Source: Baffinella frigidus
Lineage: Eukaryota > Cryptophyceae > Cryptomonadales > Baffinellaceae
Length of the DNA stretch: 15,022 nucleotides
Direction: 5' to 3'
Assembly: GCA_026770585.1 (NCBI GenBank)
Contig: MU646954.1
Span: 32,338-47,359, forward strand
How positions within the stretch are numbered: the stretch's first letter is position 1; every line of letters starts with the position of its first letter. Below are positions 1 to 7,202 of the stretch, in pieces. The notes under the pieces are model-generated. The model did not search any database, was not told the origin of the DNA, and saw only the letters and a program-made list of their open reading frames with translations. Made by a program: the position numbers and the translations under genes.

Positions 1-95
1 CGTGGAGGGTCCCTCCTTCTTGGGTGAACGGTGCCACAAATTCGCCCAAGTGAGCCGTGAAGGGTCCCTCCTTCTTGGGTGAACGGTGCCACAAA
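1..95. repeat. 55-bp tandem direct repeat (1.7 copies)
   Basis: Positions 1-40 recur at 56-95 with one difference (g5 versus a60). Each copy contains AGGGTCCCTCCTTCTTGGGT followed by GAACGGTGCCACAAA. The array is cut by the window edge, so its true copy number is unknown. No coding or structural RNA signature is seen. Confidence 0.9.
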
Positions 96-114
96 AGGCA
101 GGTTGATGAATCAA

Positions 115-263
115 CCACGCCAGACTCTTGGAACGGGTCGCCAAAAGCCAATTCTCCGGAAGGAATTAGGGGAAATGGTGTAGTTTTGGCATAGCTGAAA
201 GCCAAAATCGGCGTTATTTTGGCGACGCCAAAGGGAACTACCCCCTCCAGCAGTCTGGCGTGG
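115..263. mobile_element. MITE-like element, CCACGCCAGA family, copy 1
   Basis: The segment starts with CCACGCCAGACT (115-126) and ends with its exact reverse complement (252-263), giving 149 bp with 12-bp perfect TIRs and no ORF. The same terminus, preceded on the right by CCCC(T/C)TCCA, bounds the element at 413-539, so this is a small dispersed family. No clear target-site duplication is visible. Confidence 0.75.
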
Positions 264-412
264 AAGGCAGAGGTCTCACTTACGGTCGTTGAGTGGCGGT
301 CTTTGTGTATCTTAGCCTCGACATAGCTTTACCATAGCATGGAACCCATCCCTAAGATAGCAAAAGGGTTATTTAAATTAAATATGTTGGGGCCTGAATT
401 GTCGGCGGCCGG

Positions 413-539
413 CCACGCCAGAGTGGAGGAGGGGGTAAATCAGTCAAAAACCGCGTCAGGAAGCGGTTTTTGACTTTTGAAAAGCACTGCCCTCAGGAGG
501 AATTGACTTTTGACGACCCCTTCCAAGGCTCTGGCGTGG
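413..539. mobile_element. MITE-like element, CCACGCCAGA family, copy 2
   Basis: TIRs CCACGCCAGAG (413-423) and CTCTGGCGTGG (529-539) bound 127 bp. Inside is a separate perfect 12-bp stem, GTCAAAAACCGC (443-454) with GCGGTTTTTGAC (463-474), and an 8-nt loop. Its interior differs from copy 1 although the ends match, as expected of internally rearranged non-autonomous elements. A degenerate end of the same type may lie near 6696-6710 (TCTGGAGTGG). Confidence 0.75.
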
Positions 540-665
540 GGGGACTGCCGAAAATCGGCAGCCCCTGGTCCAAATCTAATCTCGGAACATACTAGAATCT
601 GTCCTGATTTATGCCATTATTTTATCTTAAGCCTTCTTTTTATGCCTAAAATAGCACATATTCGG

Positions 666-803
666 CCACCAACCCTCACAGTCTGAGAAAATCGGGGGAA
701 AAGGCTCCAAAAATGCCCTTGAAGGCCGTCGGATTCCGACGGCCTCCAAGGGGATTTGGCGTTCTTGACTTTTTCGATTTGCCCAAGTTGTGAGGGTTGG
801 TGG
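666..803. mobile_element. Foldback/MITE-like element with 15-bp perfect TIRs
   Basis: CCACCAACCCTCACA (666-680) is exactly complementary to TGTGAGGGTTGGTGG (789-803). A second palindrome sits at the centre: GGCCGTCGGA (724-733) and TCCGACGGCC (735-744) around one T, extending with one mismatch to CCTTG/CAAGG. The 138-bp unit can therefore form both a terminal and a central stem. A minus-strand ORF across it (stop side near 627) is not credible as a gene. Confidence 0.8.
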
Positions 804-850
804 GGCGTTGCATATCTTCGGCGTTGGAAGCCTTAAGAAGCTTGACAGAT

Positions 851-1012
851 CCACACAGCGGGCTACGAGGGGATTTTCGGGCGCTGAGAGCCCGAGGTTC
901 CGTTACCTTATCCGTAGGAAACCCCCATATGTCCCTACGGGTTCCCTACTGTAGGATCCTAGGTCTTATCGCTTAAGGGGTTTTCAACAACCCTTTGAAG
1001 TCCGCTGTGTGG
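851..1012 (+). mobile_element. Family A TIR element, copy 1 (reference orientation)
   Basis: 162 bp bounded by CCACACAGCGG (851-861) and CCGCTGTGTGG (1002-1012). Conserved interior blocks, in order, are GGGATTTTCGGGC, a short hairpin (GGGCGCTGAGAGCCC), CCGTTACCTTATCCGTAGGA, CCCTACGGGTT, the shared core at 945-963 and CTTATCGCTTA(A)GGGG. The same order is found at 8177, 8967 (reversed), 12370 (reversed) and 13182. It has no transposase and would be mobilised in trans. No convincing target-site duplication is seen. Confidence 0.9.
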
Positions 1013-1072
1013 AACTCGAAGGTGAACTCGAGACACGCCAAGGCAGTCACCTCGGACAGTTGGCTTCGGCGT

Positions 1073-1092
1073 CCGCGTGACCGGTCACGCGG
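1073..1092. repeat. 20-bp perfect palindrome
   Basis: CCGCGTGACCGGTCACGCGG is its own reverse complement. It lies in a GC-rich stretch (1013-1160) where short ORFs on both strands share the peptide RPRDRSRGR purely because of this palindrome, so neither ORF is annotated. Confidence 0.9.
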
Positions 1093-1165
1093 GCGTTCAC
1101 GAGCCTGCCGGCGGGGCTGTTCCTGTTCCGAATGGACATCCGCTGGCCGCACGCGATGCAAATTT

Positions 1166-1305
1166 ATCTCGAGAGATAACTGAATCAGTTCCCTAATTAG
1201 CGTGGTCGTTTAATTAGGAGGCCTAATTACATTTACTATGCCCTAACTAATTTCTCATATTCAACCTCCTACTGAAAAGGAACTGATTCAGTTATCTTCC
1301 GAGAT
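1166..1305. mobile_element. AT-rich MITE-like element with 27-bp TIRs
   Basis: The left arm 1166-1192 and right arm 1279-1305 match in 25 of 27 positions (common part GATAACTGAATCAGTTCC). The 140-bp element is distinctly more AT-rich than its flanks and contains nested CCTAATTA/TTAATTAGG repeats. It has no ORF. The two mismatches lie side by side near the outer end. Confidence 0.85.
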
Positions 1306-1403
1306 GAAACTAAGCCGGTGGAGGCTTAGGGTCTAGAGTCCAGGGTCGAGAGCGTAGGGCTGAGGGTTTATTGATTAGAGTTGTCGGAGCAGTGATCTCC
1401 TTG

Positions 1404-1557
1404 GTTCAGTGTTCAGTGTGCAGTGTGCAGTGTGCAGTGTGCAGTGTGCAGTGTGCAGTGTGCAGTGTGCAGTGTGCAGCGTGCAGTGTTCAGTGTTCAG
1501 TGTTCAGTGTTCAGTGTTCAGTGTGCAGTGTGCAGTGTTCAGTGTTCAGTGTTCAGT
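1404..1557 (+). repeat. Heptamer minisatellite (GTGCAGT/GTTCAGT), 22 units
   Basis: Twenty-two consecutive 7-bp units in perfect register, mostly GTGCAGT in the middle and GTTCAGT at both ends. Because 7 is not a multiple of 3 and the unit lacks in-frame stops, the array yields long Cys/Val/Gln/Ser-rich ORFs in more than one frame. These are artefacts. The array grades directly into GGTTTAGGGTTCAGGG telomere-like heptamers. Confidence 0.95.
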
Positions 1558-1717
1558 GTTTAGGGTTTACAAGGACAGTGATTTCCTTGGTTTAGGGTTC
1601 AGAGTCCAGGGTTCAGGGTCCAGGATTTACCAGGGCAGTGATCTCCTTAGTTCTTGGTTTAGGGTTCAGGGTTCAAGGTTCAGGGTGTATGGTTTACCAG
1701 AACAGTGATTTCCTGGG

Positions 1718-1893
1718 TAGAGCCAATCTGGTAGGACTTGGCCAGGGCGAAATTCCAAGTTACCAAGATTCCAACTTCAAAAAGGTTTTAAAAGCCAAAA
1801 AGCGCACCGGTTCGAAATTACCTGGTACAAATGGAAATTGGAAGTTCGCAACTTGGAAGTTCGCCCTGGCCAAGTCCTACCAGATTGGCTCTA
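1718..1893. mobile_element. MITE with 34-bp perfect TIRs, probably recent
   Basis: The arms 1718-1751 and 1860-1893 are exact reverse complements (outer part TAGAGCCAATCTGGTAGGAC) and continue inward imperfectly for another 25 bp or so. It sits inside an otherwise recognisable satellite module (cagtgatttcctgg before it, ttcagggttcag after it), so its limits are set by context. The outermost TA on both sides may be a TA target duplication as in Tc1/mariner-type elements; that is inference. A 106-aa ORF crossing it is not supported. Confidence 0.9.
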
Positions 1894-2150
1894 TTCAGGG
1901 TTCAGTGTTCAAGGTCCCGGATTTAGGTTTCAGGGTGCAGAGTTTACCAGGGCAGTGATTTCCTTGGTTCAGTTCTTAGGGTTTCCAGGGTTTCAGGGTT
2001 CAGCGGCTTAGGGTGCAGGGTGTGGGGTTCATGGTTTCACGGTTTACCAGCGCTGTGATCTCTTTGACAGTCCCCCGCTGGAAGAACGACATCTGAGAGA
2101 GGTCGACCGCGTACGCCAAATGCACCGGCTCCTTGCAGGATGCATCCTGG

Positions 2151-2305
2151 GGTTTGGGGTTTATTGTTTATTGTTTCGGGGTTTGGGGTTTGTTGATTCG
2201 GGGTTTGGGGTTTATTGTTTATGGGGTTTATTGTTTATTGTTTATTGGGGTTGATTGTTTATTGTTTATTGTTTATTGTCAATTGTTTGTTGTTCGGTGC
2301 GTAGC
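2151..2305 (+). repeat. GGGGTTT/TTATTGTT simple-sequence tract
   Basis: Irregular alternation of GGGGTTT and TTTATTGT units. Similar TTTATTG/TTTATTA tracts recur at 2820-2850, 3475-3555 and 3959-4005, each next to a GCATCCTGGG module. The hydrophobic 61-aa ORF here is a translation of this simple sequence. Confidence 0.8.
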
Positions 2306-2409
2306 GTTTAGGGCGTAGGGTTTAGGGCTTAGTGTTCAGGGCTTAGTGTTCAGGGTTGAAGGACTTCTGCGAGAGGTGCACCGGATCGTTGCAGGACGCA
2401 TCCTGGGGT

Positions 2410-2467
2410 TGGATTTGGGGTTTGGGGTTTGGGGTGTGGGGTGTGGGGTGTGGGGTGTGGGGTGTGG
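2410..2467 (+). repeat. Heptamer array TTTGGGG/TGTGGGG
   Basis: A short in-register array of TTTGGGG units passes into TGTGGGG units. Runs of four guanines every seven bases give strong G-quadruplex potential on the + strand. Confidence 0.85.
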
Positions 2468-2607
2468 TGTTGATTAATATCTCATGTTTATTTTAATTTT
2501 ATTTTGGTTATTGGTTGTTATTTATTGAGTATTGTTGAGGGTCCAGTGTTTAGGGTTTAGGGCTTTTAGAGGGCATCTGAGAGAGGCCGACTGCGAAGAC
2601 GAAGCGC

Positions 2608-2758
2608 ACTCCGAGCCAGAACATTTCGCCTAAGTCAACTCCCCCTGAAAACCACAGCCTCAAGTCAAATGCCGGCTCCCAGAGCCGGTCCATCTAAACG
2701 AAATGGCAACTTACTGCCGAGGATCAGGTTTGTTGACTTAAGGTAAAAGATCCTGGCT
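2608..2758 (+). mobile_element. Dispersed element D, copy 1
   Basis: This stretch matches the reverse complement of 12627-12779 almost throughout. It runs from CCGAGCCAGAACATTTCGCC through a hairpin (2672-2688) and a conserved block GGTCCATCTAAACGAAATGG to GATCCTGG. Ends are weakly inverted (AGCCAG/CTGGCT). It lacks an ORF and is set among satellite modules. Its nature (MITE, short interspersed element or structured RNA relic) is open; the shared hairpin differs by one compensated base pair between copies. Confidence 0.75.
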
Positions 2759-2882
2759 GGCAGTAAAGTGCACCGGCTCCTTGTAGCAAGCATCCTGGGT
2801 GCGGGTTTGGGGTTTGGGGTTTATTGTTTATTGTTTATTGTTCATCGTTCATTTTTTAATGTGAATGGTTTGTTGTTGAGTG

Positions 2883-3106
2883 CTTAGGGTTTAGGGCTTA
2901 GGGTTTAGGGCTTAGGGTTTAGGGCTTAGGGTTTAGGGCTTAGGGTTTAGGGTTTAGGGCTTAGGGTTTAGGGTTTAGGGCTTAGGGTTTAGGGCTTAGG
3001 GTTTAGGGCTTAGGGTTTGGGGCTTAGGGTTTAGGGCTTAGGGTTTAGGGCTTAGGGTTTAGGGCTTAGGGTTCAGGGTTTAGGGTTTATGGCTTAGGGT
3101 TTAGGG
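2883..3106 (+). repeat. Interstitial telomere-type array (TTTAGGG/CTTAGGG), 32 heptamers in register
   Basis: Exactly 224 bp, or 32 heptamers with no phase break, mostly alternating CTTAGGG and TTTAGGG, with a few variants (TTTGGGG, TTCAGGG, TTTATGG). TTTAGGG is the canonical telomere repeat of plants and several algal groups. The G-rich strand reads left to right. The strict alternation suggests amplification of a 14-bp dimer rather than direct telomerase synthesis. Confidence 0.95.
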
Positions 3107-3170
3107 CTGAAGGACATCTGCGAGATGTGCAGCGGTGTCCACCACTCTCAGGAGGAGAGCTCGGGCGAGG

Positions 3171-3268
3171 AGGGTTTGGGGTGTAGGGTTTGGGGTGTAG
3201 GGTTTGGGGTGTAGGGTTTGGGGTGTAGGGTTTGGGGTGTAGGGTTTGGGGTGTAGGGTTTGGGGTGT
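3171..3268 (+). repeat. 14-bp tandem repeat AGGGTTTGGGGTGT, 7 units
   Basis: Seven identical 14-bp units, each built of two heptamers (AGGGTTT plus GGGGTGT), followed by AGGGTTTAGGGTTC. Identity across all units points to recent homogenisation or slippage. Confidence 0.95.
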
Positions 3269-3355
3269 AGGGTTTAGGGTTCAGTTAGGGTTTAGGACAT
3301 CTGCAAGAGGTCCAGAGGGAACACCAGCGGCGCCTTGCAGCCGACTCATCCCTGA

Positions 3356-3430
3356 TATCCCTTAAGTGGCCAGTAGGCTCATACGCCCTACGGTAGGGTC
3401 CTAGGACCTGCCTAGGGCGAGTTAGGGTTC
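3356..3430 (+). mobile_element. Family B TIR element, partial (left part)
   Basis: From TATCCCTTAAGTGGCCAG through the shared core to GACCTGCCTAGGGCGAGTTA it is nearly identical to the left three quarters of the copy at 3728-3837. The right arm is missing, and the sequence jumps to a GCATCCTGGG module. The preceding 62 bp duplicate the sequence at 3606-3667, so this looks like a rearranged copy of the same locus. Confidence 0.85.
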
Positions 3431-3559
3431 GCCTTTCAGGACGCATCCTGGGTTTGGGGGCTGAGGTTGATTGTGTACTGTTTAATGTGTAATGTTTAAT
3501 GTTTATTGTGTGTTGTGTATTTATTATTATTTATTATTTATTATTTGTTGTTTACGGCG

Positions 3560-3605
3560 TATTGTTGAGGGTTGAGGGTTGAGGGTTGAGGGTTTAGGGC
3601 TTGGG
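3560..3605 (+). repeat. GAGGGTT heptamers
   Basis: Four in-register GAGGGTT units lead into TTTAGGG. This is another heptamer variant in the same strand orientation as the neighbouring arrays. Confidence 0.8.
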
Positions 3606-3727
3606 GGACATCTGCGAGAGGTCTAGAGGGAACACCAGCGGCACCTCGCAGCCGACTCACCAACTGATCTCCCTCTGGGGATACTTCCCCGAGTAGGATG
3701 ACCGGAGTGACTTTACACAGTCACGTT

Positions 3728-3837
3728 CACTATCCCTTAAGTGGCCAGTAGGCTCATACGCCCTACGGTAGGGTCCTAGGACCTGCCTAGGGCGAGTTAG
3801 GGTGAATATTCACCCTATGGCCACTGAAGGGATAGTG
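3728..3837 (+). mobile_element. Family B TIR element, complete copy
   Basis: About 110 bp with TIRs CACTATCCCTTAAGTGGCCA and TGGCCACTGAAGGGATAGTG (two mismatches). The core CCTACGGTAGGGTCCTAGG lies at 3762-3780, followed by ACCTGCCTAGGGCGAG. A perfect 18-bp palindrome AGGGTGAATATTCACCCT (3799-3816) replaces the short hairpin seen at the equivalent place in the copies at 4469 and 10217. It has no ORF. Confidence 0.9.
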
Positions 3838-4071
3838 GTTGTTTTGAAGACGAATCATAACCTGTTCACGTGTTTCAAAAAAAAGAAGTAACTGGGGTGG
3901 ATGCATCCTGGGTTGGGGGGTTAGGGTTGTTGCGAACACTAGCTGGCTTCCGGATTATTGCTTATTGTTTATTACTTGTTATTTATTATTTATTATTTAT
4001 TGTTTGGGGCTGAGTGTTCAGGGATTCGGGATTCGGGTTTAGGGTTTAGGGTTTAGGGTTCAGTTAGGGTT

Positions 4072-4192
4072 TACAGGGGTACCTCGCTTATAAGAAACTG
4101 CCCCCCCCCTGGGACCACCGTAGGGCCCTAGGCATAGGCCTACTGTAGGGTCCTAGGGGGAGGCTGTTTCTTATGAGCGAGGTACCCCTGTA
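4072..4192 (+). mobile_element. Family C TIR element, complete copy
   Basis: 121 bp bounded by TACAGGGGTACCTCGCT(T)ATAAGAAA on the left and TTTCTTATGAGCGAGGTACCCCTGTA on the right (described here in parts; arms 4072-4097 and 4167-4192). The core CCTACTGTAGGGTCCTAGG lies at 4139-4157. The outer TA on both sides fits a TA target duplication. The right arm creates a start codon read as MSEVPLYP, which opens a spurious 101-aa ORF downstream. Confidence 0.9.
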
Positions 4193-4267
4193 CCCCGAAT
4201 ACAGTCGATCTAACGGCTTACCCCGAATACATTCGACCAAACGGCCCGAGGCGGACTCGTCCTTGGT

Positions 4268-4329
4268 TACATGGGTACTTCGCTCACAAGGAGCCGCCCG
4301 CCCCCCCCTAAGACCACGGTACCTCTGTA
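4268..4329 (+). mobile_element. Family C element, internally deleted or degraded
   Basis: TACATGGGTACTTCGCTCAC at 4268-4287 resembles the family C left arm with several changes, followed by the usual C-run (4300-4308). TACCTCTGTA at 4320-4329 resembles the outer right end. The interior and most of the right arm are missing. Confidence 0.6.
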
Positions 4330-4468
4330 GGGCACGCCAGGTGCGCTGGCTCCTTGAATGTTCACTATTTATTTATCATTTATTATTGAATGACGCATCC
4401 TGGGTTCGGGGATCGGAGTTTCGGGTTTCGGGTGTGGGGTTTCGAGTTCCAGGTTTCGGGCTTGGGGG

Positions 4469-4573
4469 TATCCCTTAAGTGGCCAGCCGGTCAAAATTGA
4501 CCCGCAAGAGGTCCTAGGCAGGTCCTAGGGCCCTACCGTAGGGCGTATGATCCTACTGGGCACTTGTGGGATA
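4469..4573 (-). mobile_element. Family B TIR element, complete copy, reversed
   Basis: TATCCCTTAAGTGGCCAG at 4469-4486 and GGGCACTTGTGGGATA at 4558-4573 are the ends. Reverse-complemented, the interior reads through GCCCTACGGTAGGGCCCTAGG, ACCTGCCTAGG and a GGTCAATTTTGACC hairpin, in the order of the copy at 10217. It is flanked by TA on both sides. Confidence 0.85.
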
Positions 4574-4681
4574 GGGTTCAGGCTTTAGGATTTAGGGTTT
4601 GGGGTTCAGGGTTTGGGGTGTGGGGCTGAGGGTTTAGTGTTTGGTGTTGGGGTTTGGGGTTTAGGGTTTAGGGTTTGGATA
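4574..4681 (+). repeat. G-rich telomere-like heptamers
   Basis: Degenerate GGGTTTAGG, GGGTTTGG and GGTTTAG units with the G-rich strand on +. This is the last G-rich block before the strand switch at about 4682-4710. Confidence 0.85.
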
Positions 4682-4713
4682 ATGGGCGATTCCGTTTAGG
4701 TTGATCGCAGAGC

Positions 4714-4980
4714 TCAGACCCCAAACTCTAAACCCTCAACCCCAAACCCTAAATCCCAAAGTCAAACTCTAAACCCTCAACCGAACGGGCAGGAGAGTCG
4801 CGTGAATCTTCTCATCAAAAGCACTAAACCCTAAAACTGATCACCAAACCCTAAACCCTGCACCTAATCAACACGCCCTAACCCTGAACCTGATCAACAA
4901 ACCCCGACCCAAAACCTAACCAATAAGCCCCAAACCCTAAACCTGATCAAGAGGCCTTACACCCTAAGTTCTCCTAGAGT
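4714..4980 (-). repeat. C-rich telomere-like array (CCCTAAA, CCCTCAA) with CTGATCAAC spacers
   Basis: Here the + strand carries AAACCCTAAA and CCCTCAAC heptamers, so the G-rich strand is now the minus strand. From 4838 on, the heptamers alternate with a (C)CTGATCA(A/C)C motif (near 4838, 4866, 4889, 4947), giving irregular higher-order units of about 25-30 bp. Confidence 0.85.
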
Positions 4981-4995
4981 CCAGCTCCGATCATC

Positions 4996-5027
4996 CCTTG
5001 GTCGGATAGCGAGGGGGCAAACGGATC
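4996..5027 (+). repeat. Dispersed repeat E (CCTTGGTCGGATAGCGAGGG)
   Basis: The 32 bp starting CCTTGGTCGGATAGCGAGGG and ending CAAACGGATC reappear in reverse complement at 9891-9927 and, more diverged, in direct orientation at 9764-9800. Its limits here are uncertain. Confidence 0.75.
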
Positions 5028-5074
5028 TTTTTGCTTCGGGTACGATTTCAAAAAATTGTACGAGTCGTGTCCAA

Positions 5075-5136
5075 CTTGTGGGGGATTCAGTGCCCATATG
5101 ATTCAGTGCCCATATGGGCACTGAATCCCCCACAAG
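5075..5136. repeat. Perfect inverted repeat with one half duplicated
   Basis: The 26-nt arms 5075-5100 and 5111-5136 are exact reverse complements. The 16-bp segment ATTCAGTGCCCATATG occurs twice in tandem (5085-5100 and 5101-5116), so 5101-5126 alone is also a perfect 26-bp palindrome centred on CATATG. The arrangement is a palindrome plus an extra left half. Confidence 0.95.
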
Positions 5137-5261
5137 ATCTACGAAGCCCTAACCCTGAACTCTAACCCCTAACCTGGGCAAGTTGACCTTTGATGAAAGG
5201 TCCGTAGTCCACGGTCCACGGTGTCTATTTTCATCTCCACAAAAGTATAATCGAAATGCTT

Positions 5262-5342
5262 TTGGCGCAACCAAATTTACTACACAAATGCTTTACTAAT
5301 ACTTTTATGAGCAAATCGTGTAGTAATTTTCGTTGCCAATAC
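5262..5342. mobile_element. AT-rich imperfect foldback
   Basis: GGCGCAACCAAATTTACTACAC starting near 5269 pairs imperfectly with GTGTAGTAATTTTCGTTGCC near 5318-5337. The interior carries a further AGTATTAGTAAA-type complementarity. The block is AT-rich against its surroundings, like a decayed MITE. Limits are approximate. Confidence 0.5.
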
Positions 5343-5393
5343 GCAATTAATTAACACTTCTATCGAGATTAATTTGGACCCACAGGTCTGGCG

Positions 5394-5474
5394 AGCCCGG
5401 GCTGTTCCCCAAAAGTCAACTTTTCCCCCGGGGAACAGCCCAGGCTAGTTGACTTTTGGGGAACAGCCCGGGCT
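5394..5474. repeat. 28-bp perfect inverted repeat with an internal third copy
   Basis: The arms 5394-5421 and 5447-5474 are exact reverse complements (outer part AGCCCGGGCTGTTCCCC, inner part AAAAGTCAACT). The 25-nt spacer contains another GGGGAACAGCCC, so the motif occurs three times in 81 bp. The arms include GTCAAC/GTTGAC, the most frequent short motif in the window. Confidence 0.95.
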
Positions 5475-5572
5475 GGCTGACTCCGATGAGAGAGAGCGCC
5501 CCCCCCGCCGGCGCAGGAAGCACACGAGGTGTGACAAACCCTCCTGACCGGCAAAAGCCGGAACCTGACCAA

Positions 5573-5664
5573 CCGCTCCAAAACCCCTACCCAAATTAAA
5601 TGCTCGGGACTCCCCCAAATGTACGAAACTTACTACACCTGATCCGCTCCAAAACCCCTACCCA
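5573..5664 (+). repeat. 21-bp direct repeat at 71-bp spacing
   Basis: CCGCTCCAAAACCCCTACCC plus A occurs at 5573-5593 and again, identical, at 5644-5664. Confidence 0.9.
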
Positions 5665-6600
5665 GGCGCGAGCGGGTAGGTGCTCTGAAATCGAGCGGAC
5701 AAAGCAAGAGTCCCAACACTCTGACCCCGAACCCCGAAACCCCCTCTCCCTCCTGCTCACGCGCCAAACCGTGATTTCTAGATTGGGGGTCCAAACGAGA
5801 GTCCCAGCGAATCCAAGTCCCTGCAGGGGTTGGGTTTCGAAACTCAAGCCCGTGCGGGAAAGGGAGGGCGCTCGCCTCGTCAGCGCTCTTGCCACCCGGT
5901 GTGCCTGCCTGAACCTCTTCTGCCCTGCATCCCCCCCCTCCCCTCCCCCCCTTCTCCCCGTCGTGTCCAGTTCCCCTCCAACCTCCGCAAACCCTGAACC
6001 CTGAACCTGGCCTTTCTACTCCATCTCTCCCCCCTGCTCCCCGCCCCCCCCCCCTCCGTTCTCCTCTCCTCCCCCTCAACGCCACCCTACCCACCCCTCG
6101 AATACTCCTATAGTCGTGCCTGCACCCCTATACACAGCCCTACGGATAAACGCGAGTCCACTTCCCACCTGCCCGTCACGCCACTCTTGTGCCCCGTTGC
6201 AGACTGCTGCGCCGAAGTGTGTGGGTGCGGGGGATGCAAGGCGACGGGGATATAGCGAGAGTGAGAGGCGCGCCGTACCTCGTGCTTCCAACGCGATATT
6301 GACAGCGCGTGCAGCTTCATGTTGCTCTCTTTCCCCGCGCCCGCCTCCCCCTGCGCTCAAACTCCTGCAAGCTGCTCCCGCCGAAAGAAACCCCCCTCCC
6401 ACAGCACCACCACAGTCACCGCAGCGCCCGAGCCTGCTGCACGCGCACACGAAGCTGCTCGACGCAAATGTCCGACCGATAAAGTCTCAGGGCAGCCGGG
6501 AGAGCTCAACGATCGCGCCTCGTCGCCACGCAAGGACCGAATTCAAGAATGTGATCAAGTCACGCAGGACTTGAGGGGTGGTTATTCAAAAGTCATTTTG
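5665..6600. other. Pyrimidine-rich, gene-less stretch
   Basis: The + strand is strongly C/T-rich from 5735 to 6090 (runs of C, CTCC and CCCCTCC), with AACCCTGAACCCTGAACC at 5987-6006. Overlapping ORFs of 99-153 aa exist on both strands in several frames. Their composition (Pro, Arg, Ala, Ser or Gly, Arg) and weak third-position bias fit chance ORFs in GC-rich DNA. No exon, promoter or RNA gene could be supported. Confidence 0.6.
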
Positions 6601-6640
6601 ACGGGAAAACTTTCTCAAAAGTAATTTTTAAGCACAAAAA

Positions 6641-6680
6641 CGGCTCCAAGAACGAGCAAACGACTCCAAGAACGAGCATG
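6641..6680 (+). repeat. 20-bp tandem duplication
   Basis: CGGCTCCAAGAACGAGCAAA (6641-6660) is followed directly by CGACTCCAAGAACGAGCATG (6661-6680), differing at three positions. Confidence 0.85.
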
Positions 6681-7202
6681 GAATACCCCCCTTCAGGGTC
6701 TGGAGTGGGGACAGGTTATGGCACGTCCAGTTAAAATTATTTTAATCTGGTTTAGTACCGTAGATTTAAAACACTTTGTGTTCTGGTACAAAAACTTCTA
6801 AATGTGTTATATACAGATCCGCCATTTTTTTCTCGAATTTCGGGCGAGGCACCAAAAGGTGCGCTCCTGTCCGCGCCCCCCGCCCCCTCCGCTCGCCCCC
6901 CGCACAGGCGCTTATATCGCAGCGTACGATGCGAGAGACGCGCGTGTGCGCTGAGCGGGAAGTCGCCCCCACCGGGGAGCCGCGTTTGAGGGCTGGGAGT
7001 GTCCCGAGGCGGTTCGAGCGCTCTGCACGAGTGGGGAAGGAGGGGGAAACGGCATCCCGCGCGCGGACATGCAGGGACGGTGTGGATTCAGAATTTTGTG
7101 TGCCGTACCAAAGCGCCGAGCTTCTCCCGATGCCCAGTGGTGCCCCTAGGGTGTTGCAGCCGCTCCCACCTCTGACGCGACATCTGGCTGGAACTCAGGA
7201 AT
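6681..7202. other. AT-rich then GC-rich gap with no supported gene
   Basis: 6715-6840 is AT-rich, with an imperfect foldback CCAGTTAAAAT/ATTTTAATCTGG (6729-6752) and a TATATA box-like string near 6809. 6850-7200 is GC-rich. A 162-aa + strand ORF (6776-7264) and a 68-aa minus ORF run through it, but neither shows a domain, a stable codon bias or a believable start. The region could hold the 3' untranslated part of the candidate minus-strand gene ending at 7203. Confidence 0.5.

Larger units (their letters stand above)
1371..2062 (+). repeat. Degenerate telomere-like block with a GTTTACCAGGGCAGTGAT module
   Basis: Heptamer-like text (GGTTTAG, GGTTCAG, GGTCCAG) is punctuated by a recurring module close to GTTTACCAGGGCAGTGAT followed by (T/C)TCCTTGG. 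Copies start near 1387, 1571, 1628, 1690, 1948 and 2042 with irregular spacing. The G-rich strand is the + strand throughout. The element at 1718-1893 interrupts one module. No gene is seen. Confidence 0.8.
2089..4470 (+). repeat. Subtelomere-like compound repeat region
   Basis: Three modules recur in variable order. (1) GACATCTG(C/A)GAGAGG near 2089, 2361 (gacttctg), 2572 (gcatctga), 3112, 3297 and 3607. (2) GTGCACCGGCTCCTTG near 2120, 2378, 2769 and 4338 (gtgcgctgg). (3) GA(C/T)GCATCCTGGG near 2139, 2395, 2790 (aagcatcc), 3439, 3899 and 4391. They are separated by AT-rich TTTATTG/TTTATTA tracts and G-rich heptamers. The modules at 3295-3356 and 3606-3667 are near-duplicates of about 62 bp. 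The mix resembles subtelomeric mosaics; no gene is visible. Confidence 0.75.

Noticed and set aside
1371-1708. 74-aa and 99-aa Cys/Val/Gln-rich ORFs
   Set aside because: They are frame translations of a 7-bp tandem repeat and continue into telomere-like sequence; no other coding evidence.
5600-6624. Overlapping ORFs of 99-153 aa on both strands
   Set aside because: Low-complexity Pro/Ser/Arg/Gly composition, no stable third-position bias, no motif, and mutual overlap, as expected in pyrimidine-rich GC-rich DNA.
6766-6972. 68-aa minus-strand ORF ending ITHLEVFVPEHKVF
   Set aside because: The end looks protein-like, but the codons are AT-rich, unlike the rest of the ORF, and nothing extends or supports it.
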